Of a DNA stretch of 64,000 nucleotides, positions 35,340 through 47,704 are shown in pieces (position 1 is the first letter of the stretch; each line of letters opens with the position of its first letter). Source of the DNA: Symsagittifera roscoffensis (Eukaryota; Xenacoelomorpha; Acoela; Convolutidae); the NCBI RefSeq assembly GCF_963678635.1, contig NC_087065.1, positions 13,554,743-13,618,742 of the forward strand. The letters are read 5' to 3'. A program made the position numbers and the translations under genes. Below the pieces are notes generated by a model. That model saw only the letters and a program-made list of their open reading frames with translations, had not been told where the DNA came from and searched no databases.

Positions 35340-35490
35340 TCGGGTTTTAGAAATCCGACATAATTGAATACCCGAACCCGAACCCGAACCCGAAAATTTG
35401 TTGAACCCGAAACCCGACCCGAAACCCGAAATTTGTCTCAAAACCCAAAAACCCGACCCGATACCCGAAAACCCGAACCCGAACCCGAAA
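35340..35490. repeat. Right subterminal CCCGAA-rich array of hAT element
   Basis: Arrays of 'acccgaacccgaaccc' up to the right terminal repeat, in the same strand orientation as the left array. Confidence 0.75.
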
Positions 35491-35504
35491 TGCCTGGTAG
35501 TAGC

Positions 35505-35774
35505 CCCGTTTTTAGGAGTGACCTCGTGGTCTGGGGATACTGAGACCCTGCCATGAGCTCATTATTTCTGTATGTAATCAAGTTAATTAGAGCGTTCTGA
35601 TCGAAGCCGGAAACAGTAACGTTTTTTTTGTCGACTGATGTTAAAAAGACCACCAAAAGAATTGGCTTGGGCAGAGGCGGTGAAAAACATGTAGAGCTGT
35701 GTTTAGACGCTAGCCATATGTTTTAGAACCTAGCTTTATTTTCCGTCGATATGTACTTCCGGGCGAATGTTACA
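35505..35774 (+). repeat. LTR-B 5' copy, segment 3 of 3
   Basis: Aligns with 57620-57886 ('agtgac-tcgtggtctgg', 'tactgagaccc', 'gaagccggaaacagtaa') and ends GCGAATGTTACA at 35774, the 3' end of the LTR. Confidence 0.9.
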
Positions 35775-38600
35775 TAGATGTTTTTGTCGCGCTCCTGGGT
35801 GTTGTTCCTTTTTAACATCATGAATGGCAGAACCGTTAATGAGCACTCTGCGCCGAGCGGATGCTCAAAGTAAGGCCCTAACCACTGGGGTGGAGGGGTA
35901 GTTTAGAAGTTAGAGCCTTTCGGATTCCCGAAAAAAAGCTTTTTAACATAGTTAAGACCGAAAATTCACGTACCAGGAAGGGTGGGGGATTGGCCGTCCC
36001 GTCGTTCCTTGAGAGATCTCTGACTAAAAACACTCAAAGATATACAGGAAACCAAACAACAAGTAGTATCGTACCTAAGAAAAAACAAAAAACAAGTAAA
36101 TAACCGAAAAAACCAAAAACAGTAAAAAAAATATATAAAATCAGTAGAAATCATCCCCCCAGACGAGATGTGATCCGACCCTCCTGTTTGTTGTTGTTAG
36201 ATATATTGTTGTTACAGGAATTTATATCAGTCAGATTTGTTACGATCAAATTTGTGGCTCATTTCTGGTGCTTGTACTGTAGGGTTATTTGAGTGTTTAA
36301 GCACGTTAATGCTATTTTGAGCAACAAGAAGGGGCTCAAGGACAAGAAAATCGAGTGTTGGATATCGTTAACAAGTTTTGTATCCCTTTTGGTTAAAAAA
36401 ATTTTAAGATATAAACCTGTGGGGGACTCGACAGTGACTGCACTGAAATGATCCTCCACCGAGTTGCGAATTTCTGAGTTAAGCACTTTAATTGGGATAT
36501 TGAACAAACCCGGAGGGGTATAATATTACTAGTATTTCTATTTATACAGCCTATATTATTACTCTTATACCGTTTTTCAGTGAAAAACACAGAAAGCAGA
36601 CCGGTTTTTAGGATCAAAATAATGATATTTTGATCCCGCCACAAATCGCGATTTTTGAGGTATCGATACTTTTTGAAAAGAAAAAAAGCGCTATATTAGT
36701 GAGTTACATCGTAATTATACTAGTATAATAGGTGGAACCGGTTAAGTTTAGTTCGGAAGTAGTTGGAACTAATTGGGTACCAAAAACCGAACTTTCTTGA
36801 TTTTTGATAAAACGAAACGCTACAAAATAAGAAAAGTTTTTGAAGTTTTTGCGCTAGGACAATAAAAACTGTTGTTCAAACAACGTTCACTAATGAATCG
36901 ACAGGTTTTAAGATCCGTTTGCAATAACCTTTCGGGTTACAGTAAAATGGAACTTAACGTAGTTGATTTAGTGGATTTATCAATCCGGAAGGGACCAAAT
37001 AGCATGGTTTTTGGCAATTTTTTTTCAGTTGGAACGTTTTAGATCGGTTTTTTTGCACTGAACTAGAAGAGTATAGGCCCTTTGAGCTCGGATCATCAAT
37101 TTTCAGGTCAAAAAGATAAGAATTGCGAAAAAAGTTAGGCGTAACCTATAAGTGAGAAAATTTTTGATTTCTAGAAAAAAGACGTTTTGGTTAAAAACTT
37201 TAGAACTACTAGACAAATCGAGTTGATCTTGGTATCATTAGATCAAAAATTATGTGAGCTTACTCATAAAGCCATCAATTATTAGAAAAAGTACGCATAT
37301 AAAATTTTTAAGATTTTTTAAAGCTAATTCACCAATATGTGAAAGTAAACCCTTCACGTTTTGGATTTATTCTGAAAAGCCCTTATAACCCTACCAAAGG
37401 TTAGCAACGGTTAAATAAGGCAATTTTTTGTTCTTGACAAAAAAGGAGGGCTAAAAAAGCCAGAAAACGATAGTCGGGTCAAGACTAAGCTATTGAAAAG
37501 ACCCTTCACAGTTAAGGAGAATTCTCAAATAAGCAGCTTAGCTTCAAACCGGAAGGGTTTAGGGACGGAAAATACCCTTCCTAGTTAATTCTTCTAACAT
37601 AATAGTCTCGGAGACCGCATCGAGAACGGTCTCGGGTGAAATATTTAAAAATACCGGAAAAGGTATTTTATACAATCCGGAAGGTTCCTATTTTTGCCAA
37701 CCCGGAGGGGTCCGATTTATGCCAATCCGGAAGGGTCCGATTTTCACCAATCCGGAAGGGTCCTATTTTTGCCAATCCGGAAGGGTCCCAAATATGCCAA
37801 TCCGAGGGGTCCCAATTTTGCCAATCCGGAAGGGTCCTATTTTGCACTTGAGAAAATTACTGCCTTCAAATTTTGTCTGGGTAGTGCAGCACTGAACAGG
37901 GAAAGCTCTTTCTTTAGAAACAAGTTCGACTAATGAATTGTGACTGACTAAAGTACAAAACACATACATTTTTTTTGAAAGTTTTTTTTATTGTCCTTCA
38001 TTTTCGTTTTTAAATCCATAATAATTAATATTGATTGGGTAGTGAGTACACAATCTTTTAAATAGTATTCTCATATCATCAGAGTCTGCTAGACTCATAT
38101 CTTACAAACAATAATCGATTGATGTGAATAAATTGTATATACGCTGTACTGTGATAACATGCAAGTATTCGTGGTCACTATTTAGGTGAAACTCTTGGAA
38201 TTTATTGTTTTGTGTTATTATTATCACAAGTCAAACAATAAGGACACTAGCAATCGAATTGAGTGTATAGGCAGTAAAAAGTGATAAATCGAAAATGAGT
38301 CTAGACAAGTCAAGAAAACCTAAGCTAAGTGATAGTTCTAGGAAAATCATACCAGAGAAACAAAGAAAAGCAATAACGACCTTTTTGCGGAAAGGATTGC
38401 ACGAACCCGGACCGACAAAAGGAAGAATTTTAGCGGAATGGTTGAAACCAGGAGTCAAAAGTCCTCAGAAGGACAAAAAGCAATGTTAGAAGTAGAGGTC
38501 CATCCGGACCCTGCCTGCCATAGATGAGAATTGGAAGGGACATGGACCCGAAGGGAGTGGGAACAGAAGATTGAATTTACTCCGGTAGAACAAGTGTAAA
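35775..38600 (+). other. Element B 5' leader with candidate primer-binding region
   Basis: 2.8 kb between LTR and gag. The first ~30 nt (TAGATGTTTTTGTCGCGCTC then CTGGGTGTT) match the equivalent position of A, the only conserved leader block I can see. Phrases with 'ccggaaggg' are scattered through it. A 64-codon plus-strand frame at 38295-38489 encodes a very basic peptide ending KSPQKDKKQC; it has no counterpart recognised in A and may be chance. Confidence 0.6.
37675..37848. repeat. Minisatellite in element B leader (~26-bp unit, 7 copies)
   Basis: Units of the form 'ccaatccggaagggtcc' followed by a variable 'tatttttg' or 'gatttt' stretch. The sequence is unrelated to the A minisatellite but sits at an analogous place in the leader. 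Confidence 0.85.
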
Positions 38601-41600
38601 TTGCCGAGTGAATTTACTCCGAGAGAAAAAGGCCAAGATTTTGCCACTTCCAGCGGGCCTCTAGACCGAGAAGAGATGTCAAAACTGTCCGACATCTCTA
38701 CTGAAAACGTGGCGACTACAAGATCACCCACTGACAACACTATGATGCATGGGGTGACGGAGAAACCGGCTACGTCCTCCTCGTTTTCAGAAAGAGTGAA
38801 GAACACTTTGGGAAACTTTTTTCCATTTACAATGGGATCGGGCAAAGGCGATGAAGCAGAAACCCAGGAAGAGGAGGAGTACGATGACGAGCAAGATGAC
38901 TTCGGATCTCAAGTAAGCCTCAATAGATCGACTCAGGAGAATGATGCATACACCAATAGAGAGACTGGCTCCACGGACCGATATGGTGTGGTCAGGACAA
39001 TAAGCAAGACCACAAATGGATCAAATCAGTCAGGAGATTTTGTGACCATGACAAATTCGGAAGTGCAACCTGAGAAGAACAGAAACACAGGGCTTTGTAA
39101 TCAACCAGCGGATCCAGAAGCGGATTATGAAGAGACGTCGAGGCAGAGAATTAAGACTCGAGTCTCGTCCAGCACCAAGCTAACTGAAACCGATAGGGTG
39201 ACACCACCACTTTTGACGCCATTAGTGGACAACGGATCATCAATTGAAGAAGCCTTGACCAACATAGTGGACAGCATAGGAGAACAGAATGATCAGATGT
39301 CTTTAGAAATGAGTGAACTAGAAAGGGCAGTCCACGTCGAGAGAGAAAAACTGCGGGAAGAAATCAACTGCAACGGACAAGAAGTTAGCAGAAGCGAAAA
39401 ACGCTTAAAGGAGAGAACGGATGAACACTTGGCCAAAAACGTGTCAGGAATGACGAGGGAAGCTGAGCAAAGAGAGTTACGATTGAAAGATGACATGGAG
39501 AAGTTGAGAATTCAGCAAGAGCAGACTCTTGGGACTCTTGACACGAAGATAGACGCGATGATGGAGAGGCGAACTCAGGCTATCATGGATATGTTGGACG
39601 GGCTACTAAGCAGCAAGAGTGGACCAAAACAGACAGACCTCTAATGAACTACCAACGCAAGGCACACATGCGACTGGGAGAAGTGATTCCGGTAACAGAG
39701 GGCATGCAAGCCCGGGGAGGAGTCATGTGGGCCAAGGGATAAGCACTCACGGCGATTCGGATTGCAGAGATGCACCGAATACAGAGCCTTTGACAAGGTG
39801 TGAGGACACTCAGGCGGGGCACTCAAGGGATGCTACGGCAATGGCCACAGCCTTTGAACCCCTAAACAGGTCTCTGGAGACATTCCTTACAAGGTTATCC
39901 AGAACCAATGAACGCAGTGAAAAGTCCAGAAGAGTTTTTAAGAAACCAAGATGCTATAAAGACGAATCTGATGGCTGTATTGATACCTGGATAGAGTTAA
40001 TGAAACTACATTTCGAGGAAGAGGACTTGTCGGAGAGACAGGAATGCAGTGCGCTCACCAGAAACTTGGAAGGGACAGCCCTGAACTGTGTCATGGCCAA
40101 GAAGCAATATCAGCGTGACACAGCCGAGAAAATCTTCGAAATCTTGTTAAACCGTTTTGGATCAGGGGTACAGGGGCACCAAGCAATGATGCGCTTCGAG
40201 AAACGGAGACAACGGGAAGATGAAACGATAGACAAGTTTCTAGACGACTTGGAAATGCTGAAAAGACGCAGCCAACCAGATGAGTCAAACAGAAGGATGA
40301 ACCTAGCAGCAGCCTCAAAATTTATCGACGGTGTGAAGAATGACGAGCTTCGAACGATGTTAGCGACACATTACACACCACTTTCAACCAATGCGCCAAC
40401 ACCAGAGGAGTTCAGACTCAAGTCAAAGGAATATATTTTTTTAAAGCCTCCATCAAAATCTGGCTATTACAAAAACAATTATGGCAATTTTAACAATGGA
40501 CCAGCTAACCAGGGTAACAATTGGTGCAAACCAAGGGACGACATGGACTAGAGACTCTCTTGTGCAAATTGCAGTTCGACGGACCATCATGTGTCAGCGA
40601 GCCCAATCTACAAACAGGGTATGAAAGAGATAGGCTTTAGCCTCGAGGATGAAGATGCGTCAGAGGTCGATCATGAAGATTAAATGAGGGGAGAAATTGC
40701 GAAATTCGGTCCAAGGTGTTTCTTGTAATTTGGAAGGTCATTTTAAATCGGATTGTCCACAATTTTTGGATGCTGTGGCAGACATCAAGCATCCAAGGCA
40801 TGAGGAAGCTTTATCGGCTGGGAAAGCCAGCAAGGCGCGCCTGTTGAGTGAAGCGGAGGCACGCAGAAAAGAGATACCGCAAGAGCTGGCAACAAAGAAG
40901 ATGCAGGCAGTAATGGAAAAGATACGTGAACCGGAACTGGTGACTGCGGCAGACAATTTCAAAATCGACTATAAGGCAGCAGCAAGAGATGCCTTATACA
41001 GAGTCCAGCAGGAATTGGTGACAAAGGAGATCGAGCAGAAAGTGAAGCTCGAACTAGAGAATGAGAAAACTCAGGAAAGGTTAAACGCCTTCAAGCATCG
41101 AAGTTTGAAGAAAAGCACCAAGCAGTTTGAGCTTGAAATTGAACGTGATCTCTGGGCAGACGTTCGGCATGGTGCCACAAGGAAGCAGAATACAGTGAAT
41201 AATTTCGGTTGCGGGGCATCAGGTGATCAGGAACCTAAGTGAAACCTCAGAGTTCACTATGATGCATTTAGATACAAATGCAGATTATCTGGGACAGGTA
41301 GAGCCACGCACTGAGTCTAGGGCTGTGCAAGCGTTGTTGACAACGGGTGGCCCTCGATCAAAGAAACTCTACGGGCGCTACGTGGAAGTCTATGGACGAT
41401 ATCAGGTGATGTTGAACGTTGACGGGATCAGTATGTACACTAGGACCTACGTCACAATAGATAGTGACCAAATGGGGCAGATCTAATTGGGTCTGGAATA
41501 ACTAAAGGTCCGTAGAATCGGCCATGATGCCACCATGGAACAAGATGCAGTACACATAGGGTACGAGGCAGATGTGACTGCACATCTGCTAGACACCATT

Positions 41601-41964
41601 AGGAAAAAATTGGAGTAACAGGACTACTGCATCCAGGAACAGTGGTAAGCGTGATGCCAATAAAGACTTGGGAAAGAATGGGCTTCACCAGAGAAGATCT
41701 AATTCCAACGAACCTCAGATTGGCGGCCGTGATGGGAGGACCCACATGGGAGGACGCGATTTTTGGATGAGCTTCCTGGTGGTTGAGAACTTAGACGACT
41801 CAGACCAATTCATCTTGGGCTGTGAATTCGTCAGGAATTTCCATGCGATGATTGATTTGAACAACGGCCTAATAAGGATTAGAAACCCGGACCGGAAGTA
41901 TGTTAAGAGACTAATTAATAGAATAATAACAGATGAAAACAAGGTGCCAGTTTTTTTTAGATAG
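38601..41964 (+). pseudogene. gag-protease pseudogene of element B
   Basis: Frames 38601-39644, 39619-40551, 40697-41242, 41223-41486 and 41668-41964 together follow the A Gag-PR order. Seen are the disordered acidic head, a coiled coil (~39290-39600), and the capsid-like domain (CIDTWIELMKLHF, LLNRFGSGVQGHQAMMRFE key words, FLDDLEMLKRR). The first zinc knuckle has lost its last Cys (CANC...H...S), and the second is broken by a stop at 40726. Protease remnants include the QFILGCEFVRNF region, but the DTG site falls in frameshifted sequence near 41620-41650. Several stops and shifts make it inactive. Confidence 0.85.
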
Positions 41965-43900
41965 GAAAGTAAAACTACAGCCGGTACAAGCGGTAATAGC
42001 AATTTTTAGGATGAGAAATTTAAATTCCTTAAGTAATAGTAAACAGGTTTGCCTGGTACTCAATTCAAATAGTCAAAGCTCGGTGATTTTAGGCCGGAGC
42101 TTTTCAGTAACACAAAACGGGCTGTGTGCCAGTGTGTTTTTGAACACACTGGACACCACGGTTTCGATCCAGCGTGGAAAGAAACTTGATTACGCTTTGA
42201 CGAAGAAGACCGACTATGAGGAGACAAAAAACTAGAAGAGATATAACGTAAAACACTGCCCGAATCATGCTGATAAAGATAAAATTTTACCGAGAATTGA
42301 TGAATTTAAATGCATTAATAAACTTATTTCAATGAAATCCGAAACGGATGACGGCTTCTCGCGCTGCTCGAGTTTTCCGAAACGCCCCTCGTCATACGAA
42401 CTAGAATCCGACAAACCATTTTTGCCGGAGATAGAACACTTGAGAGGGAAAGTGGTTGAGGGATATTTTGAATTATTAAAGGCGGTTTCAAATCGGAACG
42501 CGGACGTATTTTCAAACATAAGGCGGATATCAGTTGTTGCAACATCGTCGAGCACGAAATAGAATTAGAGGAAGGCGCCATTCCTCATAGGGAAGGCGCA
42601 AGACGAACGACGCCTCATAAACCGGAAGCGTGCTGAGCGGAAATAGAAATGTTACTCGATTATGACATGATAAAACCCTCGAAGTCGCCTTGGGCTTGTG
42701 GGGTTGTTATGGCCGAAATGAAAGGGGGCCGCTTAGGTTTTGTCGCGACTTTCGTTACCTGAACGCAGTGAAAGAGTTGCGTACCCGATACCGCGAATAG
42801 ACGAGAGCCTCCCGAAACTTGGCGACGCCAAGTTCATCACCACACTGGACTTGGGTTCTGCCTTCTGGCAGGTCCCTCTGCGCAAGAAGGACAGAGAAAA
42901 GACCGGATTCGCATGTTAATTGGGGTTGTACCAGTGGAAGAGGATGCCCTCTGGCTTGAGCATCGCCACGGCGACCTTTCAAAGACTGATGGCTCAGGCT
43001 TTGACCAGAGTAAAGAAGAAGTATGGGAATCTTGTGATGTGTTCGTGGTCATAGCAACACGTGGTCATAGCAACACGTGGATGACGTGGTCATAGCAACA
43101 CTCACCTTGGCAGACCACATTGATCGACTCGATGAGGTCTTTGGTTGCATGAAAAGAGCAGGCTTGAAATGCAAACCATCGAAATGTGAAATCCTTAGGG
43201 ATTCAATCAAGTACCTGGGAAGAATGGTGGACATATGCATGGCGTAAGGCCAAACCCGGAAGCAGTGGAGGCCGTGTTGACATGGAAGGCCACCAGAACA
43301 GACACACAAATCATGAACTTCCTGGGCTTTGCCAATTATTACCTTAACTTCATAAAAGGATACGCGGCAAGTTGTACCCCATGCAGAAACTGATGCGCAA
43401 CAAAGGAAAGAAGTTCGAATGGAACGGAGAAACTCAAGCTGCCTTCGAGAACATAAAGCGGGAACTGTGCGAAGCGCCGGTGCTAGGCATGCCTACAGAG
43501 AAGGGCGTGTATGTTCTTGACACAGATGCATCAGTAGTAGCCATCTCAGGAATACTGCATCATGAGCAGGAGTGGAATGGGAGAACAGTTCTCCGTGCCA
43601 TTTCATATGGCAGTAAAATTTTGAGCGACGCTGAAATGAATCATGGTGCACCAAAGGCAGAAATGTTCGCAGTGGTCACACTCGTGGAGAAGTACCGCGC
43701 ATACTTTGGTAGCGCTCCTTTTAAGCTACGCATGGACAATAGAGCGTTATCCTGGTTGAAGACGTACTCGATGGACCAGAGTTATATTGGTCGGCGGATA
43801 GTCAGGTAAGACGGCTACCACATGATAATCGAGCACAGGATGCGCGACAAACAACAGAATGCTGACAGCCTCAGCAATAAGACTGAGTTTTATGAATGAC
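41933..43900 (+). pseudogene. pol RT-RNase H pseudogene of element B
   Basis: The frame at 41933-42235 runs through the Gag/Pol boundary without a stop (ILGRSFSV), unlike A. RT is split by shifts and stops over 42330-43370; recognisable pieces include TTLDLGSAFWQVPL near 42838. The YVDD region is disrupted by two extra copies of a 16-bp word (43044-43075). RNase H is intact as a frame at 43372-43809 (LDTDASVVAISG, EMFAVV, MDNRALSW), then a TAA, then IIEHRMRDK...NADSL with Arg where A has TGA. Confidence 0.85.
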
Positions 43901-46852
43901 TAGAACAGAAACAAGCCAATAAGGCGGAAATCAAGGAAGTGTTCTCGTTTCTGAACAAAGAAGCTTATGAGGCGCTTCCCTTGACGAGATGTGTGGACGA
44001 ATTTGGGCATCCAATTCCGGGACATCACGAGTTACCGGTGGAAAAGGCAGCATAAACAAAGATCTTATCAAAGAAGGACCCGGTGCCTTTGGATCTGTTG
44101 CTACGTACGAACCTGGTCCAACAGGAACTCTCTCGTGTGAACCTATACAGCCTCTCAGTGCTGGATAAAACAGTGCAGGTCAGTTGTTGGAGAGGGAAGT
44201 GACTAGAGATGACTTAGCCATGGCATCGCTAACAGTCAGTGAGAAAGTAAAGATTAAGTCATCAAGGAAAATGAAAGGGATTGTAGGAGGATAGTTCAGC
44301 AACTAAGATCCTCGATATCCCAAAACGTCTTGACAAATACGTCATAAAAACGAAAAAAAACAAGTGAAAGGGACACAAAAGAAAACCGTTACCTTTGAGG
44401 ATCAAGGTCAGAAAGGTGAAGAAGATGAACAAAACCTGGGGCTAGAAAGTTTGTCCGGGGATTCAGGTGTATAGGAAAATGTTCAAGGTGAGGAACAAGA
44501 CCTGCAGAAAAAAACTTTTGTCCGGGGAGTTCAGATGGATGAGTAGAGCGCATAAAACTGATCCCGAAGAAGAAACGTGCTCCGTGGCAGACTCTTCCAT
44601 TGATGACAACTCGAGAAATTCAGGAATTGTCACCTACTCAGACAGGTACTTGAGCACGGGGTCGGAATTGTCAGAGCTAGCGATCCACACGTTACTATTG
44701 GAGACTCGAGCAAGAGACCTGGACAGAGAGGTATGTCAACACCCTGTAGCGAAACAGTCTTTGACAACGCAGCGGATGATCTAGAAACAATAGCGGTATC
44801 GAAACGATCGATGAGTTTGTTGCCGCAGAAAGACCTAGTCAGGACTGATTTTCAGTCCTTCAGACAAGAGACAGAGCCCTTAGCGAAAATTTGGTGCGTG
44901 AAGATGGAAGATGACACGCATCAGCCCGATGAAATAAAAAGTCAATTGAGGGTCATAAAGACATACTTGAAGGCGAGATACAGACTCTCGGACCTACTAA
45001 GAGCGCAAAAAATGACCGCATGACGAGTAACTTGAAAAGGTGGATCGAAAATGGAGCACCAGATAAAGGTGACCTGGAAGAAGACAGTTACCGTATTCTG
45101 AGACAGGACTTTATGCAAAACGATTGAAGGTTATATCTGAACAAGGACGGGATCGTGGTTTGTAAAAGAAGACAAAATCCTGTACAAATATAACGCGATA
45201 GTAATGCCGCACCTCTATCAGACAGAACTTTTATTCAGGTCGCATGATCAGATGGGTCATCAGGGAATTGATAAAGTATACCAGAGGATTCTGAAGCGCT
45301 TTGAGTGGCCTGGAATGAAGAAGGCCTGCGAGAAGTAGGCAACAGCATGTCTGTCATGTCAACAGGTCAAGGATCCAAGGAAATTGCGGCCGAATCATCT
45401 GAATTCAACGAGGTGGTGCAGATTGACCACCAAAAATTATGCATGACAGATAGTGGCTATAATCAGGTCTTGGTCATGATAGACCACTTCACGAAGTACG
45501 CAGAGGCCGTGCCCTGCATAACTGCCTCAGCAGAAGATGCGCGATCATCTAATCAATACGTGGATAGCGAGACATGGTTGTCCGATCACATTTCAATCGG
45601 ATAACGAAACAGCTTTCGTGGTAGGACTTACGAAAGAGTTCATGAAGCGTTCACAGGTGGCTCAAGCTCACTCCACGACATACCATCCCCAGACGAATGG
45701 TTTAGTGGAAAGGCAAAATCGAACGTTGGTGTCGATGCTGAGGGTTTATTGTTCCAGGAACATGGCCGATTGGGAGAGATACCTTCCACAGGTGATGGGA
45801 AATTACAACAGCACGCAACACTCCACCACTGGAGTTAGTCCACATATGATGTCAACCGGACACGAGAATTCTTCGCCCTTGACTTTCTTTTACCCAGAGT
45901 ATGAGGGGAAGAAAAAATCACCACAAGTCTACGTAAGGAATGTGATTAGACGTCAACAAGAACTAAACGACTTGTGTAGACAAAATACTCAGCAGGCACA
46001 GGCAAGGCAGAGGAAAAGATTTGATAAGAAAGCAGCTGGTGTAGAAGCTTACTCGGTAGGAGATTACGTATGGGTATTTCAGAACGTCATACCACCGAAA
46101 GGAACGAAAAAGCTTTTAAAAAAGTGGAGGGGACCCTTCATGATTACGGAGGTGCACCAGGAGGGACGTTTTTACAGACTGAGTACCGGCCGAGTCGCTC
46201 ATTTTGAAAATATCAAGCCACACAACCCATCTACGGAAGACTGGTGCATACCTGCAGACATGGAACAAGGGGATTATCTGATGATGGACCCTGCCTGCGA
46301 AGTCAATGAGAGGGGCACCAGGGGAAGGAATGATGAGAATGAGGTCGTAGAGGAAGGATCAAGTCCACCAATGAGGTGATTGAAGCAGACGAAGAAACCT
46401 TACCCTACGCAGAAGAGGATTGGCATGATCTAGAACAGATGGAGGTCCCCAATAATTTGAAACCAGACCTTCTGTTTAAGATACAGACACGACAGAGTGA
46501 CAGGAAAAGACTCACGAAGAAGTACAATCCTTACGGAGATGACTCCGTAGTGGACAGAATAGATCTGAAGAAGGCAAAGGAAGAATTGGTGGGTCTAAAA
46601 GAAATCACCGTGTCACAAGAAATCGACATAGTCGATGACCGCGACGAGAAGTGGATCGATGACCGGTCTAAGCCCGAGGTAGAATTCGACGACCAGCAAC
46701 AGCAATCGTACGAACAAGACTTGACGAATCTGCGTGTCTTGGAATGGCTGCACGATTTGACGTCGGACCCAAAGTTTACCAGTGTCATGATTCAAGATGT
46801 AGGGAGAGTAGTTGAGTCATATTTTAGTTGGGGACATAGGGAGAGTAGTTGA
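43901..46852 (+). pseudogene. pol integrase pseudogene of element B
   Basis: The linker (44000-45230) is heavily broken. The zinc finger HDQMGHQG...CLSC is at ~45240-45365 with a stop inside. The DDE core is split by a frameshift near 45540: Asp in QIDHQK (~45424), Asp in FQSDNE (the usual Gly is Glu) and Glu in GLVERQNR (~45705). The SH3-like end and WVFQNVIPPKGTKK text are preserved (46070-46240). The acidic tail continues in a second frame to 46852, ending next to a 35-bp local duplication (46801-46862). Confidence 0.87.
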
Positions 46853-46895
46853 GTCATATTTTAACTTGCCAAAATAGTACTCAAGTAGTATAATT

Positions 46896-47328
46896 TTGAC
46901 AGATAGCGATTTTATACTTAAAAATAGAACTTGTGCGATAGCGATCACAGTGGACATGAGTCTTAGGACAGTATTGGCAGCGAATTATAAGAGAAAATAT
47001 AAAAACAAAGAACTCCTTTGGAAGCAAAGACCAGGAAGAAGAGGCGTAGCAGTCTTGGCTTCGCAGATACCAGGAAATTTTTTTATGCTTCTTGGTGACG
47101 AGGGCGACGGGGAAGTGGCACGTGGACCCGGAAAACTTGGTCTTGTTTTTGACGAGACCGAGGGACTTCCTTGTGGAAAGGGAAGTAAAGGAATTCTCGC
47201 TTCCACTATACGACCCGAACCGAGGAAGACTGCATCCACGGGAGCTATATGCAATGATACACGTAATCTTTTCTGATACTAACATAGAAGTATACTTAAA
47301 TAAGAAATATTATTTGATTATAGGCTGA
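46896..47328 (+). pseudogene. p14 pseudogene of element B with end of pol
   Basis: The frame at 46896 carries the pol end (TDSDFIL...CAIAIT) and continues without a stop into p14 (MSLRTVLAANYKRKY), because one extra base removes the stop/start overlap seen in A. A frameshift near 47090-47110 moves the conserved end (YDPNRGRL, PRELYAMIHV, KKYYLIIG) into another frame. Confidence 0.75.
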
Positions 47329-47704
47329 GTTTAGGTTGCATGTAGGAGGTGTCATACTATGTGTGTTGTGTGTAATGCGTTGTGTATTATGTCTTATGTT
47401 ATTAAGACCTTGGGTACGAAAGGATTAGTGGCCATGAATGATTGAAAAACGATCTAAGGAATAGATCCAAAGTTTGGACTGTCCATTCTTAGGTCGAATT
47501 CCAAAGTTTTAGTAATAAACTGATTTTAATACATTTTAAGATCAAAATCTTTTTATCTAACTGTTTTAAATCAATTTTAATACACAATTAGAGTAACGTT
47601 GACATATGTGATATTCCTGACCTCTTTTCTAGCTCCTGATTGATCATTTTATTATTCATCAGATTTCAATTGAGCAAACTGATAATCAAATCGAATCTAA
47701 CGAA
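47329..47704 (+). other. Non-coding gap before ORF2 of element B
   Basis: About 375 bp, AT-rich, with stops in all plus frames. TTATTATTCATCAG|A at 47648-47662 is a plausible splice acceptor 43 nt before the ORF2 ATG at 47705. Confidence 0.45.

Larger units (their letters stand above)
32006..35496 (-). mobile_element. hAT-superfamily DNA transposon with internal duplication
   Basis: 3,491 bp flanked by the 8-bp direct repeat GTAGTAGC (31998-32005 and 35497-35504). Terminal inverted repeats are CAGGCATTTCGGG / CCCGAAATGCCTG. The 3' LTR-B at 57620 has the uninterrupted site. The 8-bp duplication, the CAGG ends, the BED finger and the C-terminal dimerisation region all fit hAT. It is non-autonomous by its own coding sequence because the transposase is frameshifted. 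Confidence 0.93.

Noticed and set aside
35438-35656. Minus-strand frame at the hAT/LTR-B border
   Set aside because: It crosses a transposon junction and LTR sequence; chance open frame.
37636-37933. Repeat-containing small protein frames in element B leader
   Set aside because: Frames arise from the ~26-bp minisatellite and have no match in A.
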